A stretch of 64,000 nucleotides of DNA from an uncultured Faecalibacterium sp. (GTDB lineage: Bacteria > Bacillota > Clostridia > Oscillospirales > Ruminococcaceae). Every line of letters begins with the position of its first letter. Within the stretch, counting starts at the first letter, position 1. The translations under genes and the position numbers were made by a program. Positions 6,698-14,971 of the stretch are shown here, in pieces. The DNA is taken from NCBI GenBank assembly GCA_934524985.1, contig CAKSYT010000004.1:62001-126000 (forward strand), read 5' to 3'. The notes under the pieces were generated by a model. It was given only the letters and a program-made list of their open reading frames with translations. It was not told the DNA's origin and did not search any database.

Positions 6698-7543
6698 TCA
6701 AGACGCATCGGGCTTTCCGGTGCGTTTTGCGTTTTTGCAGTTGTATTTCAGCCACACGCCGGAATACAGGATGTTGCGCAGCAGGTCTGCGTCCTCCACG
6801 CAGGGCAGACGCTCAAAGTTCTGCGCGCAGCGTGCCAGCAGCAGCTCAAAGATGTCCAGCATCTCTTCCTCGTAGTCCGGGTGGGTGCTCAGCTCCCGCA
6901 GGGGATTGTACGCGCCCCGGCGCTTGTCGCGGGACAGGTCGTCGTAGGCGTCCAGCAGGTAGATGAACTTGCCCAGATGGAAGCCGATGCTGCGCAGCTC
7001 CGGTGCCCAGCGGTCCTGCCGGTAGTCGAAGAGCTCTGCCATCAGGGTGCCGAAGCAGCCGGACACTGCGTCAAGGTCGGTGCTGCCGGCGGCTTCGTAC
7101 TCGGCAAGCTTAGCGAGACACGCGCGGATGGCATTGCACTGGCGCGGCCAGCGCAGGGCGGCTTCGGCGGTGCTGTTGTCCAGCAGGGCGCTGTACCCCA
7201 GCGCCAGCAGATTGCGGTCGTCCTGCCATTTGTCCTGCGCATTGTAGTAATGCAGCGCCACGCTCAGGTCGGCGCAGTAGTCGGTAGGGTCAGCGCTGCG
7301 CCAGAGCACACCGTGCACCGGGTGGATGGGGCAGCGGCTGATGCCGCTGTCTGCGGGGGTCTCGCCCTCGTACAGGCTGCACAGCAGGATATTTAAAAAG
7401 GTCAGGTCATAGCTCAGGCTGAACCGTCCCCGCAGCCCGTGCAGAGCGTCGATGCGGCGGCACAGCCCGCAGTAGGCCGAGCGGTAGCGGCTCTGCGCTT
7501 CCGGGCTGAGGCTGGCCCGATCCGGGATCACATATCCGAACAT
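6698..7543 (-). CDS. DUF5685-like protein, function unknown
   Basis: A 281-residue soluble protein starting MFGYVIPDRASL. The N-terminal Cys/Tyr signature YRSAYCGLCRRI and a later CPIHPV motif could bind a metal. The rest is predicted helical, with conserved-looking acidic stretches (DAYDDLSRDKRRGAYNP) that loosely recall helical metal- or diphosphate-binding enzymes. I recognise it as a DUF5685-type protein and know of no assigned activity. It starts six bases after the stop of the zinc-ribbon membrane protein gene and precedes the J-domain gene, so the three are co-transcribed. Confidence 0.75.
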   Translation of the reverse strand: MFGYVIPDRASLSPEAQSRYRSAYCGLCRRIDALHGLRGRFSLSYDLTFLNILLCSLYEGETPADSGISRCPIHPVHGVLWRSADPTDYCADLSVALHYYNAQDKWQDDRNLLALGYSALLDNSTAEAALRWPRQCNAIRACLAKLAEYEAAGSTDLDAVSGCFGTLMAELFDYRQDRWAPELRSIGFHLGKFIYLLDAYDDLSRDKRRGAYNPLRELSTHPDYEEEMLDIFELLLARCAQNFERLPCVEDADLLRNILYSGVWLKYNCKNAKRTGKPDAS

Positions 7544-7549
7544 GGCGGC

Positions 7550-7945
7550 TCAGCTCTTTTTGATGAACTGGGTGCCGCAGCGTGGGCAGGAGATCTGGAT
7601 GCGTCCGCGTCCACGGGGCACGCGCAGCTTCTGGCGGCACTTGGGGCAGCGGTAGTAGTGGTACAGCTTGCGGTTGGCCCACTGCTCCTTCAGGCTGCGG
7701 AACTTATTGCTGAACCGGTCCTTCAGGCTGTAAAAGCGGTAGTTCTCCTCGGTGCGCTTGGAGATGTTGCGGCTCAGGCTGCGGTAGTAGCACAAAATCA
7801 GCAGTGCCGCGCCCAGCCATGTGAACAGAGAAACGCGGGTAAGCAGCGACACCAGCAGCATCACGATGGAGCTCATGCTCAGAAACTGGTTCAGGCCATC
7901 GGTGCCGTAGCGCCCGATCATGAATTGACGGAATTTTTCTCTCAT
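7550..7945 (-). CDS. membrane protein with C-terminal zinc ribbon
   Basis: A 131-residue protein with one or two hydrophobic helices near residues 20-50 (SIVMLLVSLLTRVSLF and following), a basic middle region and a C-terminal zinc ribbon of two CxxC pairs (CPKCRQ...CPRCGT). ATG 7945 is chosen over in-frame upstream ATGs at 7957 and 7981 because AGAGGA is suitably spaced only for it. It is the first gene of the operon with the DUF5685-like and J-domain proteins, suggesting a shared membrane-proximal quality-control or assembly role. That role is inferred from context. Confidence 0.75.
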   Translation of the reverse strand: MREKFRQFMIGRYGTDGLNQFLSMSSIVMLLVSLLTRVSLFTWLGAALLILCYYRSLSRNISKRTEENYRFYSLKDRFSNKFRSLKEQWANRKLYHYYRCPKCRQKLRVPRGRGRIQISCPRCGTQFIKKS

Positions 7946-8092
7946 AGATTTTCGCATCCTCTTCTCTGGGGCTTTACACACGGAAACGCAGGGCAGCAGC
8001 GCCGCCCTGCGGAATACTTTGTACCTCTAGAATATCAGCCAACCATGATAAAATTTTGAACAGACTGCAAATCTATCATGAAAGGACGAAAA

Positions 8093-10492
8093 TTAAACGT
8101 TTTGCTCCTCCCGGCTGCGCACGGTAAGCACCGCTTCGGTGTCCAGTGCGCCCTCCATGCGGCAGTGCAGCACAGCGCGTCCGGCCTTGCCGGTGGTGGC
8201 AAGGTAGGTGCCCGCCATGCCGCCCCGCAGGGGCACCACGCTGGGACCCAGAATCTTCAGCGGCCCTTCCACGGACAGGCAGACGGCCTCGCCGCAGTAG
8301 GGCAGCAGGTTGCCGTTCTGGTCGATGGCGCGCAGGCTGACGGCGGCGCAGTCCCATGTGGGGCCGTCGGTCAGCAGGGGGTTATGCACGGTGCATTCCA
8401 GCCGGACGCTCTGCACCGGCTCCCGCACCACGGTGCGCACGGCGCGGCCATGCCACACCGCCTCGAACCGGTACACCGGCGCGGAGCTGCCCAGCACACC
8501 GATGTACTTGTAGTACATCCGCATCAGCTCGTTCCAGCTCAGCCGCAGCGAGAGCATCCGCGCCTTGGAAAGGGGAGAAAGCGCCATGGCGTCCCGCCGC
8601 AGCTCGTTGAGGATGGCGGCAGCCTGCACGGCGGTGGCGTGATCCATGCCCTCGTACTTTTCCAGCAGCGAGCCCACAAAATCGTTGATCTCGATGGGCG
8701 GGTGGGGCAGGGCGGCAAAGCGTCCCCGGCGGTCGGGGCTGAACTCGGCCACAAAGTCGTTGCCGCGGTACAGCCGCACGCTCTCGGCGTTGGTGAACAC
8801 CCAGCAGGCGGCGGCTGCGCCGCCGGGCAGGTCGCCCAGCGTCATGGCAGAGGAGACCTCCAGCACGATGTCGGAGGGGGCACGGGGCGTTTTCTGGCTG
8901 GCGTAGACGGCGGCAGAAAGTTTCGGGTTGCGGAACAGGTCCATCACGCCGTGGTAGCAGATGCGGTCGCCGCTGCCGAACTCCCGGTGGGTGTTGTAGT
9001 CGGTCATGCACCAGCCAAAGCTGCCCGCCACGCCCGGCTGGGCGATGCTGTCGTTCAGCACGGCGGCGTGGTGCAGCGCCTGCACCAGACGGTGGGGTTC
9101 ATCGTCAAAGGGCTTGGCGGGGAAGTTCTGCCCGCCGAACTCGCTGATGAGGTAGCCCTTGCGGGTGTCGGGGGTCACGGCGGCGCGGTTCTCGCAGCCT
9201 GCGCCGCGCCCGGCGTAGGAATAATCGTTGTAGGCGTAAACATCCTCCAGCAGCTGGCTCTTGCGGCTGCTGCGGCTGCCCGCCGTGGGGCGGGTGGGAT
9301 CCAGCCGGTGGATGGCTTCGTTGGTGCGCTTATAAAAGGCTTCGTTGTCGGGGCTGCCGCTGATGCGGGCACCCCACAAAAAGATGCTGGGATGATTGCG
9401 GTACTGGCACACCATCTCCCGGCAGTTTTGCAGTGCCTGCGCCTGCCACACCTCGTCGCCGATGTGCTGCCAGCCGGGCATCTCGGGGAACACCAGCAGA
9501 CCCAGTTCATCGCAGGCGTCCAGAAACGCCGGGCTGGGGGGCGCATAGCAGGTGCGCACGGCGTTGCAGCCCAGCTCCTTTTTCAGCAGCTGGGCGTCCA
9601 GCCGCTGGATGCTGTCCGGCATGGCGTAGCCCTGATAGGGGTAGCTCTGGTGCCGGTCAAGACCGCGCAGCTCCACCCGCTGTCCGTTCAGGTACAGCCC
9701 GCCCGCCACGAACTGCACGGTGCGGAAGCCGAACCGCACGGTCTTTTCGTCCAGCACCCGGTCGGGCAGACCGCCGGTGCCGGGACGGATGAGCCGCACG
9801 GTCAGGGTGTACAGGGTGGGGTGCTCCAGACTCCACGGGTGCACATTGTTCAGCGTGCCGGTGATGGGCAGCGAAAGCTCGCCGCTGTACACCGCCCGGC
9901 TCCCGGCGGGGCTGCGGATCTCGGCTTGCAGGGTGCAGCCGACCGTCTCGCCCACGGTGGCGGTGTAGATGCGGAAATCGCCCTCCGCCTTTGCCTCGAT
10001 GAACACGTCCCGCAGATAGGCGGGCTCCTTGATATCCAGACTGACGGCGCGGTAGATGCCGCCGTAGGTCAGTGCGTCCAGCTGCCCGCCGAAGGGCGGG
10101 ATGTTCAGATCCTCCCGGCTGTCGCAGCGCACAGCCACCACGTTCTTCTGCCCCAGACGCAGCGCGCCGGTCAGATCCACCGTAAAGGCAGTGTAGCCGC
10201 AGCCATGGTGGAACACCCGCCGCCCGTTGCAGAACACGGTGGCATCGTGCGCCACCGCCCCGAAGGTAAGCAGCACGGTGCGGCCCAGCCACTCCTTGGG
10301 CGCAAAAAACTCCCGCCGGTAGCCGCACAGGCGCTGGTAGTCGTTCTCGCTGCAATAATTATAGGGCAGGGGCTTGACCGTGTGCGGCAGCCGCACCGGG
10401 GTAAGGGAAAGCTCCGGGCACTCCGGGCGCACCAGCGCCGGGTCGAATGTGGGGGCGAACAGCCAGCCCTCGTTCCAATCGTAGTGTTCCAT
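8093..10492 (-). CDS. glycoside hydrolase family 2 protein, acid/base residue missing
   Basis: A 799-residue cytosolic GH2 protein (no signal peptide) of the beta-galactosidase/glucuronidase type. It has an N-terminal jelly-roll sugar-binding domain, an Ig-like domain, a TIM barrel (about residues 270-520) and a C-terminal extension. The presumed nucleophile E451 lies in LISEFGGQ and the barrel motif GSFGWCMTDYNTH is intact. Where relatives carry Asn-Glu after the barrel Trp, this protein reads WGARISGS (373-380), with Ser-Gly at the catalytic pair. It may be inactive, rescued by another residue, or binding-only. The start follows GGAG. A palindrome ATAAGCTTAT lies upstream. Confidence 0.85.
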   Translation of the reverse strand: MEHYDWNEGWLFAPTFDPALVRPECPELSLTPVRLPHTVKPLPYNYCSENDYQRLCGYRREFFAPKEWLGRTVLLTFGAVAHDATVFCNGRRVFHHGCGYTAFTVDLTGALRLGQKNVVAVRCDSREDLNIPPFGGQLDALTYGGIYRAVSLDIKEPAYLRDVFIEAKAEGDFRIYTATVGETVGCTLQAEIRSPAGSRAVYSGELSLPITGTLNNVHPWSLEHPTLYTLTVRLIRPGTGGLPDRVLDEKTVRFGFRTVQFVAGGLYLNGQRVELRGLDRHQSYPYQGYAMPDSIQRLDAQLLKKELGCNAVRTCYAPPSPAFLDACDELGLLVFPEMPGWQHIGDEVWQAQALQNCREMVCQYRNHPSIFLWGARISGSPDNEAFYKRTNEAIHRLDPTRPTAGSRSSRKSQLLEDVYAYNDYSYAGRGAGCENRAAVTPDTRKGYLISEFGGQNFPAKPFDDEPHRLVQALHHAAVLNDSIAQPGVAGSFGWCMTDYNTHREFGSGDRICYHGVMDLFRNPKLSAAVYASQKTPRAPSDIVLEVSSAMTLGDLPGGAAAACWVFTNAESVRLYRGNDFVAEFSPDRRGRFAALPHPPIEINDFVGSLLEKYEGMDHATAVQAAAILNELRRDAMALSPLSKARMLSLRLSWNELMRMYYKYIGVLGSSAPVYRFEAVWHGRAVRTVVREPVQSVRLECTVHNPLLTDGPTWDCAAVSLRAIDQNGNLLPYCGEAVCLSVEGPLKILGPSVVPLRGGMAGTYLATTGKAGRAVLHCRMEGALDTEAVLTVRSREEQNV

Positions 10493-10513
10493 AGCAGGAT
10501 CTCCGTCTGAGTG

Positions 10514-10523
10514 ATAAGCTTAT
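10514..10523. promoter_or_regulatory. palindrome upstream of the GH2 gene
   Basis: ATAAGCTTAT lies 21 bases before the GH2 start codon, within an A/T-rich stretch likely to hold the promoter. It may be an operator; no regulator is assigned. Confidence 0.3.
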
Positions 10524-10529
10524 AGAGTT

Positions 10530-10674
10530 ATGGTATCACAAAGTTATGAACGAAAAAAGCATTCGCGCCCCTTTTATGCTGGCAAAACTGAAATTTTGCC
10601 GCCCCATAAAAGCCCCGGCGGCAATTTGCCTAATAAATGCGGGGCGAAATTGTATAAAACTGCTCATAGAAATG
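10530..10674. other. intergenic stretch without a gene
   Basis: No coding sequence is supported. The region holds imperfect dyads, for example GGCAAAA/TTTTGCC near 10580-10605, and leads into the repeat element at 10675. It probably contains the 5' end of the GH2 transcript. Confidence 0.4.
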
Positions 10675-10842
10675 GAGCACCGGAACGCCAGCGGCGTTCC
10701 GGTGCTCTGAACTCTTTTTCACGAGAGGGGCTGTATGTGAAAAAATGGATTGGGAAACTCCGCAGAGTTTCCCAATCCATAAATTTAAAATAATTCTTCC
10801 GCTGAATATGCGCAGAGCAACGCGGAGCGCATAACGAATCTT
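10675..10842. repeat. composite palindromic element, copy 2 (left box missing)
   Basis: Hairpin 15+3+15 bp at 10675-10707 (arm GAGCACCGGAACGCC), short core with TTTTTCACGAGAGGGG and GTGAAAAA, hairpin 16+4+16 bp at 10745-10780 (arm ATGGATTGGGAAACTC, loop CGCA), then inverted terminal box 10781-10842. Stem sequences differ from copy 1 while the architecture is conserved. It lies just downstream of the flavodoxin-family gene. Confidence 0.75.
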
Positions 10843-10847
10843 TTATC

Positions 10848-11468
10848 TCAGCGGATAAAGTTGGTCATGGGGCGGGGCGGGTTCTGCGGGTGGTCGATAC
10901 CGGCAGCCTTACCGGCCTCGATGCAGCGCAGCAGCCATGCCATGTTGCGGCCCAGTTCCTGCATCACGGCGCAGCCCTCGGCGTCCTGCAGTACCTGCTC
11001 GGGGTTGGAGCCGTGCACCATCGCCCAGTAGGAGCCGTTGACCAGCGGCATGTGGAAGAACTGGGGGTACTTGACCAGCTGGTCAAGGGTGGAAGTGGTG
11101 CCGGCGCGGCGGGCAGAGCAGCAGACGGCGGCGGGCTTGTAGGCCAGATACTTGCCGCCCGCGTAGGCCAGACGGTCCATAAAGCTGGCCATGTTGCCCG
11201 CAGCGGAGGCGTAGTGCACCGGACTGCCGAACACAAAGGCGTCGGCGGTCTTGGCCTTCTCGATGGCTTCGTTGACCACGCCGCCGAACACACACCCGTT
11301 GCCGCTGCGGCAGCCGCCGCAACCGATGCAGCCGCCCACGGGCTGACCGCCGACGTGCAGGATCTCGGTTTCGATGCCCTGTGCCTTCAGTTCTCCGGCA
11401 ATGAGGGAAAGGGCGGTGTAGGTGCAGCCCTTCTCGTGGGGGCTGCCGTTGATAAGCAGAACTTTCAT
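10848..11468 (-). CDS. flavodoxin-fold NAD(P)H-dependent reductase
   Basis: A 206-residue soluble protein of the NADPH-dependent FMN reductase/flavodoxin-like family. The N-terminal phosphate loop LINGSPHEKGCTYTAL binds FMN. The cysteine-rich insertion GCIGCGGCRSGNGC (about residues 46-59) is typical of the anaerobe iron-sulfur flavoprotein-like subset. GSPVHYASAAGNM is the second flavin-binding loop. It probably acts as an oxidoreductase on quinones, nitro compounds or another redox partner; the substrate is unknown. The start follows AAAGGAGAGTATACAGC. It is monocistronic. Confidence 0.82.
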   Translation of the reverse strand: MKVLLINGSPHEKGCTYTALSLIAGELKAQGIETEILHVGGQPVGGCIGCGGCRSGNGCVFGGVVNEAIEKAKTADAFVFGSPVHYASAAGNMASFMDRLAYAGGKYLAYKPAAVCCSARRAGTTSTLDQLVKYPQFFHMPLVNGSYWAMVHGSNPEQVLQDAEGCAVMQELGRNMAWLLRCIEAGKAAGIDHPQNPPRPMTNFIR

Positions 11469-11562
11469 GCTGTATACTCTCCTTTGCTGAAATGCGCCGT
11501 AAAATGCGCAATATTGCTGCTATGATTGTAGCACAAAGCCGCCCGCAGCGCAATGCGGGCTC

Positions 11563-11591
11563 TTGACAATGCTATGCAGTTGGGAGATAAT
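11563..11591 (+). promoter_or_regulatory. rsmD promoter
   Basis: -35 TTGACA (11563-11568), 17-bp spacer, -10 GATAAT (11586-11591), about 65 bp before the rsmD start. Confidence 0.65.
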
Positions 11592-11656
11592 AAAGGATAC
11601 GAAAGAGTTAAAACCGGCTGCCGCGGGGGCGGCAGCTACGGCAAGGAGGTAACATC

Positions 11657-12232
11657 ATGCGCGTGATCGCAGGAGAAGCCCGGGGCCGCAGGCTGGAAGC
11701 ACTGCCCGGCACCGATGTGACCCGCCCCACCCTCTCGCAGGTGAAGGAGGCGATGTTCAGCATCGTACAGTTCGACCTGCCCGGGGCCCGGGTGCTGGAT
11801 CTGTATGCCGGCAGCGGCCAGCTGGGCATCGAGGCGCTCAGCCGGGGTGCGGCCCGGTGCGTCTTTCTGGACGAGAGCCGGGAGGCGGTAAGCATCGTGA
11901 TGCGCAACTGCAAGGTCTGCGGCGTGTTTGACCGCAGCCGGGTGAATATCGGCGAGGCTGCGCGGTTTTTGTCGGCCTGCCGGGAGCAGTTCGATCTGGT
12001 GCTGCTGGACCCGCCCTTCCGCGGCGGCACGCTGGAAAAGATCCTGCCTGCCGTGGAAAAGTGCGTTGCCCCCGGCGGCATCGTGCTGTGCGAGAGCGAA
12101 ACAGGCATCGTGCTGCCCGCGCAGGCGGGCAGTCTGACCCTGCAAAAACAGTATAAATACGGCAAGGTGCTGCTATGGAAGTACACAAAGCCCATGCAGC
12201 CCGCCGCTGAGCAGGAGGGAGAAGCCTTATGA
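11657..12232 (+). CDS. rsmD: 16S rRNA (guanine966-N2)-methyltransferase
   Basis: A 191-residue SAM-dependent methyltransferase that modifies G966 of 16S rRNA during 30S assembly. It opens with the family signature MRVIAGEARGRRL, followed by TRPT and KEAMFSI, the SAM-binding loop LDLYAGSGQLGIEALSRGA (about residues 48-66) and the catalytic motif LLDPPF (about 116-121). Length is normal. The usual partner coaD is not next to it. Instead its stop overlaps the start of the coiled-coil gene by four bases (ATGA), indicating translational coupling. The ribosome binding site is AAGGAGGTAACATC. Confidence 0.93.
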   Translation: MRVIAGEARGRRLEALPGTDVTRPTLSQVKEAMFSIVQFDLPGARVLDLYAGSGQLGIEALSRGAARCVFLDESREAVSIVMRNCKVCGVFDRSRVNIGEAARFLSACREQFDLVLLDPPFRGGTLEKILPAVEKCVAPGGIVLCESETGIVLPAQAGSLTLQKQYKYGKVLLWKYTKPMQPAAEQEGEAL

Positions 12233-12690
12233 ACGTGAACGAACTTTTGGATACCATTGAGGATGCACTGGAAGAGAGCGCAAATGTGCCCCTTTCCGGC
12301 GGCAAGCGCATCGTGGATGTGGAGCAGATCCGGGATTATCTGGACGAGGTGCGGGCGGCTCTGCCCGGCGAGCTGCGGCAGGCACAGCAGATCGTGAACG
12401 ACCGGGCGCAGATCGTGGACAGCGCCAACGCACAGGCACAGGCCATTGTGAAAAAGGCCGAGGAGCGTGCCCGCATTCTGGTCAGCGACGCCGAGATCGT
12501 CAAGGCCGCCCAGCAGCGCGCTTCGGAGATCACCTCCGCAGCCCAGACCGAGGCGCGCACCCTGCGCCAGACTGTGACCGACTACTGCGAGAACATGCTG
12601 CGCACCACCGAGGATACCATGGTGGAAAACGCCGCACAGGTCAAAAACATCCGTAACAGCCTGCGCCAGAACGCCAAGAAAAACGGCTGA
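12229..12690 (+). CDS. coiled-coil protein coupled to rsmD
   Basis: A 153-residue acidic, Ala/Gln/Glu-rich soluble protein with long heptad-like helices from about residue 50 to 145. It resembles the DivIVA-like or ATP-synthase-b-like filamentous proteins often annotated as hypothetical in Clostridia. No enzymatic motif is present. The start overlaps the rsmD stop. It is followed by a strong terminator and then the division cluster, so a structural or scaffolding role near the septum is possible, but this is positional inference only. Confidence 0.8.
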   Translation: MNVNELLDTIEDALEESANVPLSGGKRIVDVEQIRDYLDEVRAALPGELRQAQQIVNDRAQIVDSANAQAQAIVKKAEERARILVSDAEIVKAAQQRASEITSAAQTEARTLRQTVTDYCENMLRTTEDTMVENAAQVKNIRNSLRQNAKKNG

Positions 12691-12733
12691 TAACGGCCAA
12701 CTTTCCACACAAATTCCACACATTGCGGAAAAC

Positions 12734-12778
12734 AAAGTCCCTGCGAGCAAAAATGACGGCTCACAGGGACTTTTTTTG
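12734..12778 (+). terminator. terminator of the rsmD operon
   Basis: AAAGTCCCTGCGAGC pairs with GCTCACAGGGACTTT around a short loop and is followed by seven T residues in total. Confidence 0.85.
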
Positions 12779-12812
12779 TGGATTTTTGCGGCCAAAAGCC
12801 GCCCGAAAACCC

Positions 12813-12879
12813 TTGCATTCACGGGTCTGATTTGTTACAATAAAGATGTATCAGTGGGGCAAAGTGGGTAAAAGTAGGG
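12813..12879 (+). promoter_or_regulatory. division-cluster promoter with three MraZ boxes
   Basis: -35 TTGCAT (12813-12818), 17-bp spacer, -10 TACAAT (12836-12841). Downstream are GTGGG at 12854, GTGGG at 12864 and GTAGG at 12874, spaced exactly 10 bp apart. This matches the known MraZ-binding arrangement of TGGGN repeats separated by 5 bp and predicts autorepression of the cluster. Confidence 0.8.
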
Positions 12880-12918
12880 CACACGCCCTGTAAATGCCCC
12901 TGAAAGGGGGAGCAGCGC

Positions 12919-13338
12919 GTGTTTTTTGGCCGTTATGATTACACCATCGACGCCAAGGGGCGGCTGAACTTCCCCGCAAAATTCCGGGATGCCATGGGCG
13001 AAAGCTTTGTGGTGCTGGAATGGGTGGACAACTGCCTTTTCGCACTGCCTATGGAAGAAGTGGAGCGGCTGGCGGACAAGCTGGAAAGCGACGAGCTGAT
13101 GGACAGCTGGGCCATTTCCGGCGACCTGTTCAGCACCGCCTGCGAGGTGGCGCCGGACAAGCAGGGACGCATTCTGCTGCCCGCAGAGCTGCGCGCCTAC
13201 GCCGGGCTGGAAAAGGACGTGACCATCATCGGCAACCGCAACCACGCCGAGATCTGGGCCACCGAAGTCTGGAACGCCCGCCGCGCCGCCGTGACCAACG
13301 ACCAGCGCGCCGAGCGGCTGCGCAAGCTGCACCTCTGA
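12919..13338 (+). CDS. mraZ: transcriptional regulator MraZ
   Basis: A 139-residue protein with two SpoVT/AbrB-like repeats (about residues 5-50 and 75-125), each with the DxKGR motif: DAKGRLNFP and DKQGRILLP. MraZ forms a ring-shaped oligomer that binds tandem GTGGG repeats and controls the division/cell-wall cluster it begins. The start is GTG 12919, preceded by GAAAGGGGG; the protein opens MFFGRYDYTID as in other MraZ proteins. Three MraZ boxes lie just upstream. rsmH follows after 35 bp. Confidence 0.95.
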   Translation: MFFGRYDYTIDAKGRLNFPAKFRDAMGESFVVLEWVDNCLFALPMEEVERLADKLESDELMDSWAISGDLFSTACEVAPDKQGRILLPAELRAYAGLEKDVTIIGNRNHAEIWATEVWNARRAAVTNDQRAERLRKLHL

Positions 13339-13373
13339 TGCAAAAAATTAAACCGAGAAAGGAGGCCGTGCCA

Positions 13374-14339
13374 ATGGCCTTTGAAGAACAGCAGCCCTTT
13401 GACCCGGCCTCGTTTGAGCATATCCCCGTTTTGCTGAACGAGTGCCTGACAGGGCTTGCCATCGACCCGGCGGGCACCTATCTGGACGGCACCGCCGGCG
13501 GCGCGGGACATTCCCGCCAGATCGCTCTGCGGCTGGACGCCGCCAAGGGCGGCAGGCTCATCTCGCTGGATCAGGACCCGGACGCGGTGCAGACCGCGCG
13601 CTCCCGTCTGGCCGGGCTGCCTGCCACCGTGGTGCAGATCAACTTCCGCTATGCGGGGCAGGCGCTGGAACAGCTGGGCATTGAAAAGATCAACGGCGCA
13701 CTGCTGGATCTTGGCGTTTCCAGCCACCAGCTGGACGATGCCGCCCGGGGCTTTTCCTACCGGGCAGACGCACCGCTGGATATGCGTATGAGCCAGCAGG
13801 GCGAGACCGCCGCAGACCTTGTGAACACCGAAAGCCGCGAGGAACTGGCCCGCATCCTGCGGGACTACGGCGAGGAGCCCTACGCATGGCAGATCGCAGG
13901 AAAGATCGTGGAGGCGCGGGAAGCTTCTCCCATCCTGACCACCCTGCAGCTGGCAGATATCGTGGCAAGCGCGATGCCCCCGGCAGAGCGCCGCAAGAAC
14001 AAGAACCCCTCCCGCCGCACCTTTCAGGCACTGCGCATTGCAGTGAACCACGAACTGGACGCGCTGGAAGAGGGCTTGGATACCATTTTTGATCACCTTG
14101 CACCGGGCGGCCGGTTGTGCGTGATCACCTTCCACTCTTTGGAGGACCGGCTGGTCAAGAACAAGTTCCGCCGCTGGTCCACAGCCTGTACCTGCCCGCC
14201 GGAGTTTCCGGTGTGTGTATGCGGCGGCAAGGCAAAGGCAAAGCTTATCACCCGCAAACCCATTGAAGCTGATACACAGGAACTGGAGGAGAACCGGCGC
14301 AGCCGTTCTGCCCACCTGCGTGTACTGGAAAAATGCTGA
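13374..14339 (+). CDS. rsmH: 16S rRNA (cytosine1402-N4)-methyltransferase
   Basis: A 321-residue SAM-dependent methyltransferase (MraW) acting on C1402 of the 16S P-site. Motifs seen: HIPVLLNE near the N terminus, SAM loop DGTAGGAGHS (about residues 38-47), LDLGVSSHQLD, and the C-terminal RTFQALRIAVNHEL and ITFHSLEDR blocks. ATG 13374 is chosen because GAAAGGAGG precedes it, and the frame upstream overlaps mraZ. It is the standard second gene of the division cluster, presumably co-transcribed with mraZ. Confidence 0.95.
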   Translation: MAFEEQQPFDPASFEHIPVLLNECLTGLAIDPAGTYLDGTAGGAGHSRQIALRLDAAKGGRLISLDQDPDAVQTARSRLAGLPATVVQINFRYAGQALEQLGIEKINGALLDLGVSSHQLDDAARGFSYRADAPLDMRMSQQGETAADLVNTESREELARILRDYGEEPYAWQIAGKIVEAREASPILTTLQLADIVASAMPPAERRKNKNPSRRTFQALRIAVNHELDALEEGLDTIFDHLAPGGRLCVITFHSLEDRLVKNKFRRWSTACTCPPEFPVCVCGGKAKAKLITRKPIEADTQELEENRRSRSAHLRVLEKC

Positions 14340-14378
14340 GATGCCAAAAGCACCGGCATCGTGAGGAGGAGAGAAACC

Positions 14379-14858
14379 ATGGGTCAGCCAGCATACGATC
14401 GTAGCGCGGCGCGCCGCCGCAGGGCACCGCAGCCCCAGCGCAAAGCAAACCTGCGGGTAGCAAAGGGCGGCAAGCGGCGGTTGAACCCGCTGCAGGCCGC
14501 CGTACATAACGCCATGAATCTGGTGGCGGCAGCACTGCTGGTGGGTTTTGCCATCAGCCTGCTGTGGAGCGAGGCACAGCTGGTGGAGCTGAACGACCAG
14601 ATCCAAGCCACGAAGGCACGTCTGGTCAGCGAGCAGAGCCAGTATACCTACTACAACAGCACCCTGAACAGCAAGACCAACATTGCCAGCGTGGAGGAGA
14701 CCGCAGGGCGGCTGGGTCTGATGAAGGTAGACCCCAGCCAGATCACCTATATCCGCTTGGGCGAAAGCGGCGAACTGGTGCGCCGGGAATCCACCGTGCG
14801 GCAATGGACCGACTTTTTGTACACCGGCGCGGTGAACATTCTGGGCACCGTGAGATAA
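14379..14858 (+). CDS. ftsL: cell division protein FtsL-like
   Basis: A 159-residue bitopic protein with a basic cytosolic N terminus (about 50 residues, Arg/Lys/Pro-rich), one transmembrane helix (about residues 55-72) and an extracytoplasmic leucine-zipper-like coiled coil (LVELNDQIQATKARL). This is the FtsL/DivIC topology, and the position between rsmH and the PBP gene matches ftsL. FtsL bridges FtsQ/DivIB and the FtsW-FtsI synthase at the septum. The start at 14379 follows GAGGAGGAGAGAAACC. A hairpin terminator follows. Sequence similarity in this family is weak, so the call rests largely on position and topology. Confidence 0.8.
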   Translation: MGQPAYDRSAARRRRAPQPQRKANLRVAKGGKRRLNPLQAAVHNAMNLVAAALLVGFAISLLWSEAQLVELNDQIQATKARLVSEQSQYTYYNSTLNSKTNIASVEETAGRLGLMKVDPSQITYIRLGESGELVRRESTVRQWTDFLYTGAVNILGTVR

Positions 14859-14866
14859 ACGGAGAA

Positions 14867-14892
14867 AGCGTGCGGCAGCGCACGCTTTTTTC
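14867..14892 (+). terminator. internal terminator between ftsL and the PBP gene
   Basis: AAAGCGTGCG pairs with CGCACGCTTT across a 4-nt loop, followed by TTT. It would reduce or separate PBP transcription from the upstream part of the cluster. Confidence 0.7.
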
Positions 14893-14971
14893 GGTTTATG
14901 GACACCGCAGTCTGAACAAATAACAGCGCAGGGCGTGCGGAATGCAGTGCACGCCCCGCAGGAGAGAACCA

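Noticed and set aside
5858-7396. Long forward frame opposite the DnaJ and DUF5685 genes
   Set aside because: It crosses two genes with solid reverse-strand evidence and has no start signal.
8078-10510. 810-codon forward frame opposite the GH2 gene
   Set aside because: The reverse-strand GH2 protein is clearly real, with catalytic motifs and a ribosome binding site; the forward frame is its shadow.
10530-10793. 87-codon forward ORF beside the GH2 gene
   Set aside because: It runs through repeat hairpins and has no ribosome binding site or family resemblance.
14867-14892. Small RNA between ftsL and the PBP gene
   Set aside because: The hairpin with T run is adequately explained as a terminator; no separate promoter is visible.
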